Assembly: GCA_030837445.1 (NCBI GenBank)
Contig: JAUPKM010000252.1
Location: forward strand, 1-5,442
DNA from: Actinomycetota bacterium
Lineage (GTDB): Bacteria; Actinomycetota; Actinomycetes; S36-B12; UBA10799
DNA: 5,442 nt
Direction: 5' to 3'
Position numbers and translations under genes: made by a program. Positions 1 through 5,442 of this stretch are shown in pieces. Each line of letters starts with the position of its first letter. Position 1 is the stretch's first letter. Under the pieces are notes generated by a model. That model ran no database searches. It was given only the letters and a program-made list of their open reading frames with translations, and had not been told where the DNA came from.

Positions 1-348
1 AAAGATTTTCCGAGAGGTCGGTGAATCGAATCAGGGGAGTATTTTCATCAATGCCGTCGAGCATGGGAGGACAGGTGACGTCCTATCAATCCATGAAAAT
101 GGAGTGGATGCCCTTGGCGCGCTACTCGGAGTGCATCGGGAAACATATCGAGGCGCCCATGCGGGTGTTTCACATTGGATCATCAGGTAGATGTGGGCGT
201 ATCACTCATGAGCGTCAGTCATGTTACGTTAACCGTTCAGAGAAGTCAATCCAGGTCAATGTGCGCGGAGTATTCCGTGGTTGCTGTTCAGGTGGGTGGC
301 GACTCGCCCGGGGTGCTCGGGGTGTTCGTGTGAGCAGCGGTTTCGTTT
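1..348. other. No recognised gene; A/T-richer flank of an IS66 remnant
   Basis: The stretch is noticeably richer in A and T than the rest of the window and its open frames translate into arginine-, serine- and cysteine-rich strings with no family resemblance. The longest plus-strand frame, from a start at 21, runs on into the transposase region in the wrong frame. The stretch could include the left end of the IS66-type element, but I could not define a terminal inverted repeat or a target-site duplication by eye. Confidence 0.4.
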
Positions 349-807
349 TTGGATCTTGGGGTGCCGGAACTGGGGGACTTGTTGCGTGAGGACTTGCTTG
401 CGCTGCTGGTTGCCTGGGAAGAGGAACGGGCGGTAGTGGATGCGGCCAAGGATGCGCGGATCGATGCGCTGCTGGTGACGGTCGGGGAGTTGACCGCGCA
501 GGTGCAGGCGCTGGTGTTGCGACTGTCCAAGGATTCCTCGACCTCCTCGAAGCCGCCGTCGTCGGATGGGCCCGGCCGTCGCCCGCGGGGCGATCGAAAT
601 TTGTCTTTCGGGGCTCTCCGTGACAGGTGTGACCGGGTGGACGCTGAAGTTCTTTCATTGCCATGGGCTGGTTCGATGTCGTTGCTTTCGGTCACCTCCC
701 TCTTTGCTCACCATTTCCCATCAAGCTATCAAAGTATCCTTGATGCTTGTATTTGGACACATTATGATGGATGGCATGATCGGGTCGGTACTGGTGTGCT
801 TCGGTGA
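349..807 (+). pseudogene. IS66-type transposase, N-terminal fragment (truncated)
   Basis: Residues 1-82 (nt 349 to about 594) look like the N-terminus of an actinomycete IS66-family (TnpC, DDE) transposase: an acidic, coiled-coil-like helix (EELs and 'DARIDALLVTVGELTAQVQAL') followed by the diagnostic linker LSKDSSTSSKPPSSDGPGRR, the counterpart of the family's 'NSSNSSKPPSSD' signature. In intact members a zinc-binding segment and a DDE catalytic domain of several hundred residues follow. Here similarity stops just after RPRGDR, codon use changes to A/T-rich, and the frame ends at 807 with no DDE domain. The start is uncertain: TTG at 349 or GTG at 361, with an in-frame TGA at 331. No transposition activity is expected. 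Seen: the SSKPPSSDG signature and early stop; known: IS66 architecture; inferred: deletion or recombination removed the rest. Confidence 0.75.
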
Positions 808-1013
808 CCTGGGCATGGAACAGTATTTAGGGCCATGATCTCGTGTCGTACCGGTGGGATGGCAGGTGATCGCCTATTTGCGATCTTGAAGTCGGTGGAA
901 TGTCTCTGAAGATCATTGTCGGATGGATTGAACCATTCAGGATTTCATTTGTACCCGTGCGGGGTGGGGGGTTTGTTGTGGCGGTATGGCAGTTGCTCTC
1001 ATGATGAGAAGGG
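598..1013. other. A/T-rich stretch with no recognised gene
   Basis: After the IS66 similarity ends there is about 400 nt of mixed, A/T-richer sequence with short open frames lacking the G/C third-position bias of the real genes. It contains a small imperfect hairpin at 723-748 (stem about 9-10 bp with a bulge) and a 6-bp inverted repeat GATCGC/GCGATC around 868-886. Neither is followed by a T-run, so I do not call a terminator. This may be the breakpoint region left by the IS or imported DNA. Confidence 0.35.
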
Positions 1014-1046
1014 GTCGGGGTCAGCGGGTCCGAGCTTGTCACGTCC

Positions 1047-1289
1047 GTGGACAGTGTGCTGGAAGTCGTCGCGATGATCGAAGGGGTGATCGAGGGCATG
1101 AGCGGGATCACCCCAGACGACGTGCGCGCCGGAATCGTGTGCGCCGACCTGGAGACGGTCCGGCAAGTCCTGCGTCCCCTCCAGGAACTGATCAATACGA
1201 GACCCCAGCATGGTGACGCCCACTGCCGCGAGGAGTGGCACCGGACCATGCGCAGCCTCATCCTCGGGCCGCCCGGGCCACGCGGGTAG
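1047..1289 (+). CDS. Hypothetical small acidic helical protein (80 aa), start uncertain
   Basis: I do not recognise the family. The frame from GTG 1047 to the TAG at 1287 has strongly G/C third positions, unlike the sequence before it, and encodes a mostly helical product: a hydrophobic/acidic segment (VLEVVAMIEGVIEGM), then SGITPDDVRAGIVCADLETV, and a C-terminal part rich in His and Arg. No signal peptide or membrane segment is obvious. The frame is open back to a TGA at 1005. No Shine-Dalgarno sits before GTG 1047, but AAGGGG at 1009-1014 lies at ideal distance before a GTC at 1020-1022 in the same frame (GTC AGC GGG), which could be a mutated GTG start. The gene may therefore be decaying or use a weak start. 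It converges on, and its end overlaps by 32 nt, the minus-strand small ORF ending at 1258, so one of the two tails may be wrong. Confidence 0.45.
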   Translation: MDSVLEVVAMIEGVIEGMSGITPDDVRAGIVCADLETVRQVLRPLQELINTRPQHGDAHCREEWHRTMRSLILGPPGPRG

Positions 1290-1440
1290 GACAGAACGTC
1301 GCAGGGCGACCGGGGGTAGCACCTGCAGCCAGTCGGCCGACGGAGTGGACCTGCTCGACGACCTCGGCGCTGGCCAAGGCGGCGTACCCGCCGGCGGCGA
1401 TCTTCTGCTCAGCCCGATGGGCAAACTCGCAGAGGATCAT
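1258..1440 (-). CDS. Hypothetical small protein (60 aa), third gene of minus-strand cluster
   Basis: Family not recognised. The frame runs from ATG at 1440 to TGA at 1258-1260 and starts MILCEFAHRAEQKIAAGGYA, with an amphipathic helical N-terminal half followed by VVEQVHSVGRL and an Arg/Ala/Pro-rich tail. Codon third positions are mostly G or C. I chose this ATG because it overlaps the stop of the preceding ORF as ATGA (1440-1437), the classic arrangement of translationally coupled bacterial genes; the same frame is open further upstream to a GTG at 1503. No signal peptide or membrane helix is visible. It belongs with the two small genes upstream on the same strand. The last ten codons overlap a convergent plus-strand ORF. 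Confidence 0.45.
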   Translation of the reverse strand: MILCEFAHRAEQKIAAGGYAALASAEVVEQVHSVGRLAAGATPGRPATFCPTRVARAARG

Positions 1441-1597
1441 CCAGCGCGCTCCAGGTTCTTCTTCTGCAGCGGCTTCTTGAGTGCATTCAGTACGGCCGAA
1501 CACCCGAGCGCCAGCGAGGTACCAAGGTCGGTCAATTCCCGCAACAGCCCTGGTCAGGTGGCAGATAGGCCGACGGAGAGGCGTACAGGCCAGGCAT
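1437..1597 (-). pseudogene. Small hypothetical gene with an apparent 1-base deletion (frameshift)
   Basis: Starting at ATG 1597, five bases after the stop of the preceding gene, the frame reads MPGLYASPSAYLPPDQG and then hits a TGA at 1534-1532. From about 1547 the neighbouring frame takes over with equally coding-like sequence, LLRELTDLGTSLALG, then SAVLNALKKPLQKK, ending at TGA 1439-1437; 27 of its 36 codons end in G or C. The two halves join into one 53-residue protein if a single G is restored in the CAGGGCTG run (plus strand CAGCCCTG, about 1545-1552). The total length, 161 nt, is exactly one base short of 54 codons. A GGAGG at 1619-1615 lies upstream, somewhat far for a ribosome site. 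It could be a pseudogene, a sequencing error or, less likely, programmed frameshifting. Function unknown; not a family I can name. Confidence 0.5.
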
Positions 1598-1602
1598 CCG
1601 TC

Positions 1603-1845
1603 TCAGCGCTTCTTCCTCCGGAGGAGCCTGGCCAGGTGCATGCGAGCGCTGTGTCGTCGTGCCGCTGACTCTGCCAGGCGTCGTCGTTCGCGGGAGTCGA
1701 GGTGTTGGTCAGGGTCGACCTCGTTTTCGAATCGACGCCAGAGTGCTTCGCGAGCGGCTTGGGCCTGTTCCTCTCGGGCGAGAGGTCGCATCCATCGGGA
1801 ATGAGCGGCGATCCGAGCTCGTGTTCGTCGCTGTTCGGGAGTCAT
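1603..1845 (-). CDS. Small basic actinomycete protein, MTPEQRR-type (80 aa), function unknown
   Basis: The product begins MTPEQRRTRARIAAHSRW and continues with a helical, Arg/Ala/Glu-rich body containing FENEVDPDQHL and a very basic end (RLLRRKKR). I recognise this pattern (MTPEQR-x-x-RAR-x-AA near the start, a central F-x-x-EVDPD and an R/A-rich C-terminus) from small uncharacterised proteins common in Streptomyces and related actinomycetes; no function is known to me. No membrane segment or signal peptide is present. ATG 1845 is the only start giving this N-terminus; no good ribosome site precedes it, so a leaderless or weak start is possible. It is the first of three closely spaced minus-strand small genes (5 nt to the next ATG). 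Its predicted basic, helical nature would fit nucleic-acid binding, but that is only inference. Confidence 0.75.
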   Translation of the reverse strand: MTPEQRRTRARIAAHSRWMRPLAREEQAQAAREALWRRFENEVDPDQHLDSRERRRLAESAARRHSARMHLARLLRRKKR

Positions 1846-2407
1846 GGGGAGGCTGGCGCTTGGGGGGAGGCGGGGACTGCTCGTCGGAACCTCGAGGGTT
1901 GGCTAACCGCTGAGCGCATTCGGTGAAGAGTTCCCGGCGAGGGCGGGTCTGGGGGCCGCGTATTGGGCTGCGATGTCGTCCGCATCGGAGCTGGGGTGCC
2001 CATGTCGAGTGGGTAATCGCTGGGTTCATGCGCTGGTCGCTTGGTGTGGTCGTCCTTGCGCTGTCGCCGTCGGAAGATGAGCAGTTCGGTGTGGGGGTAG
2101 GGGATCCGGCCGGAGGTCGGTGTGGCTGACGTGTCATTGGTGGGGGCGATGGCCACGATGTGGCGCAGCAGGTGGAGGTCGAGGCATTGCCGCCCCCCGT
2201 TCGACGATCGACGACCTGGGGTCGGGCTGCCGGGAGGGCGGGCCCTCGCTGTCGGAATCGCGACAGGAGATGCCCACGACGATCCCCGTCGATCCCGATG
2301 CCGGGTCAAATATCTGATTCTCGACTCGCGATCATCCCGAACCGCGACCTATCGCGCCGAAACGCTCGCCGATCGCGGGCAACCTCCGACAACCCCGACA
2401 GCCTCGC
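1846..2407. other. No convincing gene, about 560 nt
   Basis: Several frames are open on both strands, as expected in G/C-rich DNA, but none has a consistent codon bias over its full length or a recognisable motif. On the minus strand, patches look mildly protein-like but lie in different frames (for example HTELLIFRRRQRKDD around 2000-2100 and RRELFTECAQRLANPR around 1880-1940), which could be remnants of a decayed gene upstream of the MTPEQRR-type gene. I cannot support a call. Confidence 0.35.
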
Positions 2408-2479
2408 GGTGATCGAGAACTTGGGTGACGGATGTGACCATAAGGATCATCGCATCCCTTACCCAGGTTCTCGATCACC
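2408..2479 (+). repeat. Long imperfect inverted repeat (34-bp stem, 4-nt loop)
   Basis: The left arm starts GGTGATCGAGAAC and the right arm ends GTTCTCGATCACC; pairing continues inward from 2408/2479 to 2441/2446 with an AAGG loop at 2442-2445. Of 34 pairs, 28 are Watson-Crick, three are G.U in the plus-strand sense (2421/2466, 2427/2460, 2435/2452) and three are mismatches (2429/2458, 2438/2449, 2439/2448). The outermost 13 pairs are perfect. No T-run follows, so it is not a standard intrinsic terminator. It lies about 270 nt upstream of the methylase-like gene. Candidate roles are a structured leader or small RNA, a protein-binding palindrome, or a miniature inverted-repeat element. Strand is assigned plus only because all three arm differences allow G.U there. 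Confidence 0.8.
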
Positions 2480-2737
2480 CGCAGCCGGAGCGAACCCGAC
2501 CGCCACGAACGGTTCGCATGCCCGAGAGCCGGATATTGCACCCGACAACTCGGTCGGAGTAGATATCGGTGAGAGTTGATATGAGTCGACATCAGCCGTT
2601 GCACTCACCACCGGACGGCGGACACGAGTTCGAAAATATCCACTGGAGGCGCCGCAAGGGGGTTGCTTTGAACGTCACCCCCAAACCGTGGGCCGTCGGG
2701 TTAGTCTCCAATCGGTTCGTCGATCAATCAGTCCGAT
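2480..2737. other. Leader region of the methylase-like/kinase operon; no gene seen
   Basis: No coding frame with a start and good codon bias is found here. The sequence is A/T-richer at 2530-2650. A TTGCAC at 2536-2541 and a TAGATA at 2560-2565, 18 bases apart, vaguely resemble -35 and -10 elements, but the match is weak and I do not call a promoter. The operon's promoter most likely lies in this stretch because the methylase-like gene is the first gene on its strand after about 1.4 kb. Confidence 0.35.
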
Positions 2738-2742
2738 AAAGG
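2738..2742 (+). promoter_or_regulatory. Probable ribosome binding site deciding the methylase-like start
   Basis: AAAGG ends eight bases before GTG 2751 and is the only purine-rich Shine-Dalgarno-like string correctly placed before any candidate start of this gene. GTG 2688 has only CACCCCCAAACC in front of it, GTG 2742 overlaps the AAAGG itself, and ATG 2784 follows a pyrimidine-rich stretch. This favours GTG 2751, moderately. Confidence 0.45.
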
Positions 2743-2750
2743 TGCCCACG

Positions 2751-4667
2751 GTGACAATCTCATTGTCCGGCCTCCGCGTAACCATGAGCGACATTGCCCA
2801 GGCTCAGAACGTCAACCGGTCAACCGTGACCAGGTGGCGCCGAACTGCCGACATGCCCGCGCCCATCTCTGGGCAACGGGGGGACCAGCACGAGGATCTC
2901 TTCAACGCGCAGCGCGTCCTGGAATGGCTGGTCGCAACAGGCCGGTGCCCCGCGGAGGGCGAGACGACGGACCTTCACCTCGGCGCGTTCGCTCGCGAGA
3001 TCACCCTGAGGCTTCCTCCAAGCGAGCGCCTCGACGTCCCCCTGCACCTCCTTGGCCTTCGCGCTCGGGCACGGCTCCCCTTGAGCGACCTCGCCGCGCG
3101 CGGGGTCGTGCCCTCCGCGCAGGCCTGGCTCACCTCTCACCTTGATGCCCTCGACGAGCACGACGTCCTGGAGGCTCTGCTTTCCCGGCGGACCATGATG
3201 CAGGTTCCCTGGTTGGAGAACGACCCGCTGCGCCCCGAGATTCTCCGACTGTTCGCCGGTCTCGTGAGCCCTCTGCGGGGTGGATTAACCGTCCTCGACC
3301 CAGCCGCCGGAGAGGGGGACCTCCTCGTCTCCGTGTTGGCCGCCTGTACGACGACCCGTTTCGCCGCCTCCGACGAGCGGCCCCTGCTGGTCGAGGCGCA
3401 GGAGGTCGAGCCGGCTCTGCTCCGCCTTCTTGATCGCCGGATTCAGGCGCTGACGACGAGACTTGCCCGCCCCGCCGTCGACGGCGGTTCGGGCGCGAGG
3501 CGGCTTCGGGCGCTGGTCTTGGCGCCGCGTCCGCTGCGTGCCCCCGTCGGGTTGTTGATCGCGGTTCTTCCGGCAGGGCTGCCTGCTCTCGACACGATCG
3601 ACCTCCTGTCCGGGCTGTTGAACAAGGTCGAACCCGGGGGCCAGCTGGCAGTCTTGGGCTCACGAGACGCACTGGTCGGCGACCTCGCCGACGAACCGTC
3701 CGTTGCCCGTCGCCGGGCGTCGATGTTGCGCACGAATGCTCTCGACATCGTGGTGCATCTGCCTCGCAGCATCAGGCAGGGGCCTTCGAGCAGGGCGAGC
3801 GCCATTCTGGTGATGCGACGTTCGACGCCGCCCGGCCGTACCGTCACGGCCGACCTCACCGAGGTCCGCCTCGACACGGAGACCGTCGACCGCTGCCTCG
3901 CCGAGGTCCGCGACCGCGATGGGCGGATCGTTCGGACGCTCACCGCCGTCATCGATCAACACGACCTGCTGGCGAGCGACTTCCGGCTCGCGGTTTCCCC
4001 CAGCGGCCATCGCCAGGTCTCGCCCGCCGATCTCCTGGCCGCTCTCGATGCCACGGCCGATCTGACGGACGCCGCCGGGCGGCTTCCGCTGCCAATCCCG
4101 GTGCTCTCCCCGCGTCCCCTTCGTCGCGTGCCGGTGGCCCAGCTACGCACCGGGCGGACGCCCACGCTGGAGATCATCGACGGGGCGAGCTCGGTCACCC
4201 TGCCCGGGGACGTCGTGGTGCGGCCGGGCCAGCCCCTCCGCGCCGACGCGGATCTCGTCGGAGGCGCTCTCGTCGAGCATCCCGCTCACATCGTCCGGAT
4301 CACGGAGCACGGTAGGGGGACCTGGACTCCGCGAGTGCTGGCCGCCCTGTTGCCCTGGCGCATAGGGCAAGGCCAGGCATCCCTTGACGCCATTTCCCTC
4401 GCCTGCCCCGACGCGGCGTCGCTCGCTCAGTGGGACGACGCCCTGGGCGCGGTGGGCACCTTACGTGGCCTGTTGCACGATCACTTGGACACGCTCCGAT
4501 GCCTGGAGCAGGTACTGGTCGATGGCCTGTTCAACGGTTCGGTCCTTCCGTCTCCCCGGGACTTGACCAGCTCCACCTCGGACGTCGGTGACTCGCAGTT
4601 TGAGCCGAGCACGGTGGGCAACGCACCTGCCGGTTCACCCTCAAGGAGGTCGCGGTGGGACCGCTGA
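2751..4667 (+). CDS. HTH + N6-adenine DNA methyltransferase-like protein with HsdS-like C-terminus, probable pseudo-enzyme
   Basis: This is a 638-residue HsdM-related protein from GTG 2751 (659 from GTG 2688). Residues 11-40 form a helix-turn-helix (MSDIAQAQNVNRSTVTRWRR) followed by a wing-like PAPISGQ segment and LFNAQRVLEWL, as in N-6 DNA methylases common in Streptomyces. The Rossmann-type methylase core follows: motif I LDPAAGEGD (Asp183), an acidic motif QEVEP (217-221), EPGGQLAVL (294-302), and the HsdM-like strand DIVVHLP...SAILVMRR (332-357). Where motif IV NPPF/Y should lie, the protein reads IAVLPAG (270-276), and no [NDS]PP[YFW] occurs elsewhere, so adenine methylation is unlikely. 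The C-terminal third (about 440-600) resembles an HsdS target-recognition region (LPGDVVVRPG, 484-493) and ends LEQVLVDGLFNGSVLP, a usual family ending. A low-complexity tail of about 38 residues follows. The stop overlaps the kinase start by 13 nt. Inferred role: DNA recognition rather than catalysis. Confidence 0.8.
   Translation: MTISLSGLRVTMSDIAQAQNVNRSTVTRWRRTADMPAPISGQRGDQHEDLFNAQRVLEWLVATGRCPAEGETTDLHLGAFAREITLRLPPSERLDVPLHLLGLRARARLPLSDLAARGVVPSAQAWLTSHLDALDEHDVLEALLSRRTMMQVPWLENDPLRPEILRLFAGLVSPLRGGLTVLDPAAGEGDLLVSVLAACTTTRFAASDERPLLVEAQEVEPALLRLLDRRIQALTTRLARPAVDGGSGARRLRALVLAPRPLRAPVGLLIAVLPAGLPALDTIDLLSGLLNKVEPGGQLAVLGSRDALVGDLADEPSVARRRASMLRTNALDIVVHLPRSIRQGPSSRASAILVMRRSTPPGRTVTADLTEVRLDTETVDRCLAEVRDRDGRIVRTLTAVIDQHDLLASDFRLAVSPSGHRQVSPADLLAALDATADLTDAAGRLPLPIPVLSPRPLRRVPVAQLRTGRTPTLEIIDGASSVTLPGDVVVRPGQPLRADADLVGGALVEHPAHIVRITEHGRGTWTPRVLAALLPWRIGQGQASLDAISLACPDAASLAQWDDALGAVGTLRGLLHDHLDTLRCLEQVLVDGLFNGSVLPSPRDLTSSTSDVGDSQFEPSTVGNAPAGSPSRRSRWDR
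4643..4650 (+). promoter_or_regulatory. Strong ribosome binding site of the kinase gene
   Basis: AAGGAGGT is a perfect anti-16S match, ending four bases before GTG 4655. It lies inside the last codons of the methylase-like gene, so kinase translation starts before the upstream stop codon at 4665. This fixes the kinase start and argues that both proteins are made from one mRNA. Confidence 0.85.
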
Positions 4668-5442
4668 CCCTGACCGATCCCGAGAGCATCGACGGGTACC
4701 GGCTGCTGGGCCGCCTCGGGGCCGGGGCGATGGGGGTGGTGTACGACGCGATCTCCGCGACCGGGGCCAGGGTGGCCTTGAAGACTCTCGATCTGGCCAC
4801 GATCGCACCGATCGACATCGATGAGCGGCTGGAGCGGTTCGCTCGCGAGGCCGGGGCGCTCCAGCGGGTGAAGGGAGAGTCGCTGGTACGGGTGCTGGCG
4901 GCCAACCCCTCCCAGGAGCAGCCGTACCTGGTCACCGCTCTGGTAGAAGGACGGACGCTCGCGGAGCACCTGCAGGCCACGGTGATGCCCACCGATCAGG
5001 TCGCCCTGCTCGGCATGGTGCTGGCCGAAGGCCTCGCCGAGGTGCATGCCGAGGGGCTGATCCACCGCGACGTCAAACCGGCGAACGTGATCCTGGGCGC
5101 GGGCGGACCGGTCCTGGTGGATTTCGGCCTGGTCGCCGAGGCAGACCGTGAGACCCGGACGACCCGCACCGGCGCCCTGATCGGCACCCCTTTGACGATG
5201 GCCCCGGAACAGGCCGACGGCCAGGGGGCAGGACCGGCGTCCGACGTCCATGGCCTGGGAGCCGTGCTGGTCCAGGCCTGCACCGGGCACCCGCCCTACG
5301 GCTCGTCCGGCAGTGTCCAGGCGATGCTCGCGAAGATCGCTTCGGAACAGGTCCTCCCGGATCTCAGCGGGGCCCCGCAGGAGCTGATCGAGTTGATTCG
5401 CCAGATGCTCGCGCACCACCAGGCTGACCGCCCGGCCGCCCC
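4655..5442 (+). CDS. Hanks-type Ser/Thr protein kinase (PknB-like), 3' end outside window
   Basis: The 262 residues visible cover nearly all of a eukaryotic-like kinase domain that begins almost at the N-terminus, after the short lead GPLTLTDPESIDGYRLLGRL. All catalytic elements are present: glycine-rich loop GAGAMGVVY (22-30), ATP-lysine Lys43 in VALK, helix-C Glu65, catalytic loop HRDVKPANV (Asp139, Lys141, Asn144), DFG (Asp156-Gly158), APE (Glu185), subdomain IX Asp197 and the DRP arginine (259). It should phosphorylate Ser/Thr with ATP in the cytoplasm. The activation loop has T170-R-T172, which aligns with the two autophosphorylated threonines of mycobacterial PknB. GTPLTMAPEQ replaces the usual GTPxYMAPEQ. 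No HTH, WD40 or membrane segment is yet visible; in related actinomycete kinases a membrane helix or sensor domain follows the kinase, and here it lies beyond the window. The gene overlaps the methylase-like gene by 13 nt, so the kinase probably acts with it. Confidence 0.9.
   Translation, partial: MGPLTLTDPESIDGYRLLGRLGAGAMGVVYDAISATGARVALKTLDLATIAPIDIDERLERFAREAGALQRVKGESLVRVLAANPSQEQPYLVTALVEGRTLAEHLQATVMPTDQVALLGMVLAEGLAEVHAEGLIHRDVKPANVILGAGGPVLVDFGLVAEADRETRTTRTGALIGTPLTMAPEQADGQGAGPASDVHGLGAVLVQACTGHPPYGSSGSVQAMLAKIASEQVLPDLSGAPQELIELIRQMLAHHQADRPAA

Noticed and set aside
723..748. Imperfect hairpin (AAGC/GCTT and ATCAA/TTGAT arms) as a terminator
   Set aside because: Bulged stem, short and no T-run after it; such structures occur by chance in A/T-richer DNA.
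1210..1668. 152-codon plus-strand open frame
   Set aside because: It is antisense to the minus-strand small genes, which have better codon bias and tight spacing; its translation has no motif.
1709..2309. Two minus-strand open frames of about 140-155 codons
   Set aside because: Pro/Thr/Arg-rich translation with no family resemblance and no sustained coding bias; one also overlaps the MTPEQRR-type gene on the same strand.
2536..2565. Promoter-like TTGCAC / TAGATA pair, 18-bp spacing
   Set aside because: Only a weak match to sigma-70-type elements; not enough to call a promoter.
2332..2604. Minus-strand frame and its plus-strand partner that both read VIENLG-x-GCD at the palindrome
   Set aside because: The repeated peptide simply reflects the inverted repeat being read from both sides; neither frame shows coding features outside it.
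2642..2750. GTG 2688 as the start of the methylase-like gene
   Set aside because: The preceding bases lack a ribosome site and the extra residues do not resemble the family N-terminus; GTG 2751 is preferred, though not proven.
3130..4010. Several minus-strand open frames inside the methylase-like gene
   Set aside because: They are Arg/Ala/Pro-rich mirror frames of a clear G/C3-biased gene with recognisable motifs.
4481..5419. Long minus-strand open frame (about 312 codons) opposite the kinase
   Set aside because: It mirrors the codon structure of the kinase and its translation is repetitive and compositionally odd (rich in Gly, Arg, Asp) with no motif; expected shadow of a high-GC gene.
1..5442. 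CRISPR array, tRNA or rRNA gene
   Set aside because: No regularly spaced direct repeats, cloverleaf or rRNA-like sequence was seen.

Overview
The window comes from a high-GC Gram-positive bacterium, almost certainly an actinomycete (Actinomycetota). Codon third positions are strongly G/C in the real genes, GTG and possibly TTG starts are used, the kinase has the PknB/Streptomyces-type layout, and one small ORF (MTPEQRR...) has an N-terminus I recognise from many actinomycete genomes. The left half looks like accessory or insertion-scarred DNA; the right half holds a two-gene operon that continues past the window.

Left part (1 to about 1013): visibly more A/T-rich, with one recognisable item, the 5' end of an IS66-type transposase (from 349) whose similarity stops near 595. 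Middle part (1014-1845): a plus-strand small ORF (1047-1289, start uncertain) faces a minus-strand cluster of three tightly packed small genes. The cluster is read 1845->1603, 1597->1437 and 1440->1258. The middle gene of the cluster is visible only if one base in a G run is restored. From 1846 to 2750 I find no convincing gene, but there is a striking 72-nt imperfect palindrome at 2408-2479 whose arm differences are all compatible with G.U pairing in a plus-strand RNA.

Right part (2751-5442): a 638-residue HTH plus N6-adenine DNA methyltransferase-like protein, with an HsdS-like C-terminus, overlaps by 13 nt a Ser/Thr protein kinase led by a perfect AAGGAGGT ribosome binding site. The kinase has all catalytic residues. 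The methyltransferase-like protein keeps the SAM-binding motif I but has no [N/D/S]PP[Y/F/W] catalytic motif anywhere, so it looks like a catalytically dead pseudo-methylase that may bind DNA.

The most interesting hypothesis (inference) is a DNA-sensing, kinase-signalling module: a pseudo-methylase co-translated with a Hanks-type kinase. It is conceptually related to Pgl/BREX defence, where PglX is a methylase and PglW a kinase, but lacks those proteins' layout here. The right flank, outside this window, is needed to know what the kinase's sensor domain and downstream genes are.
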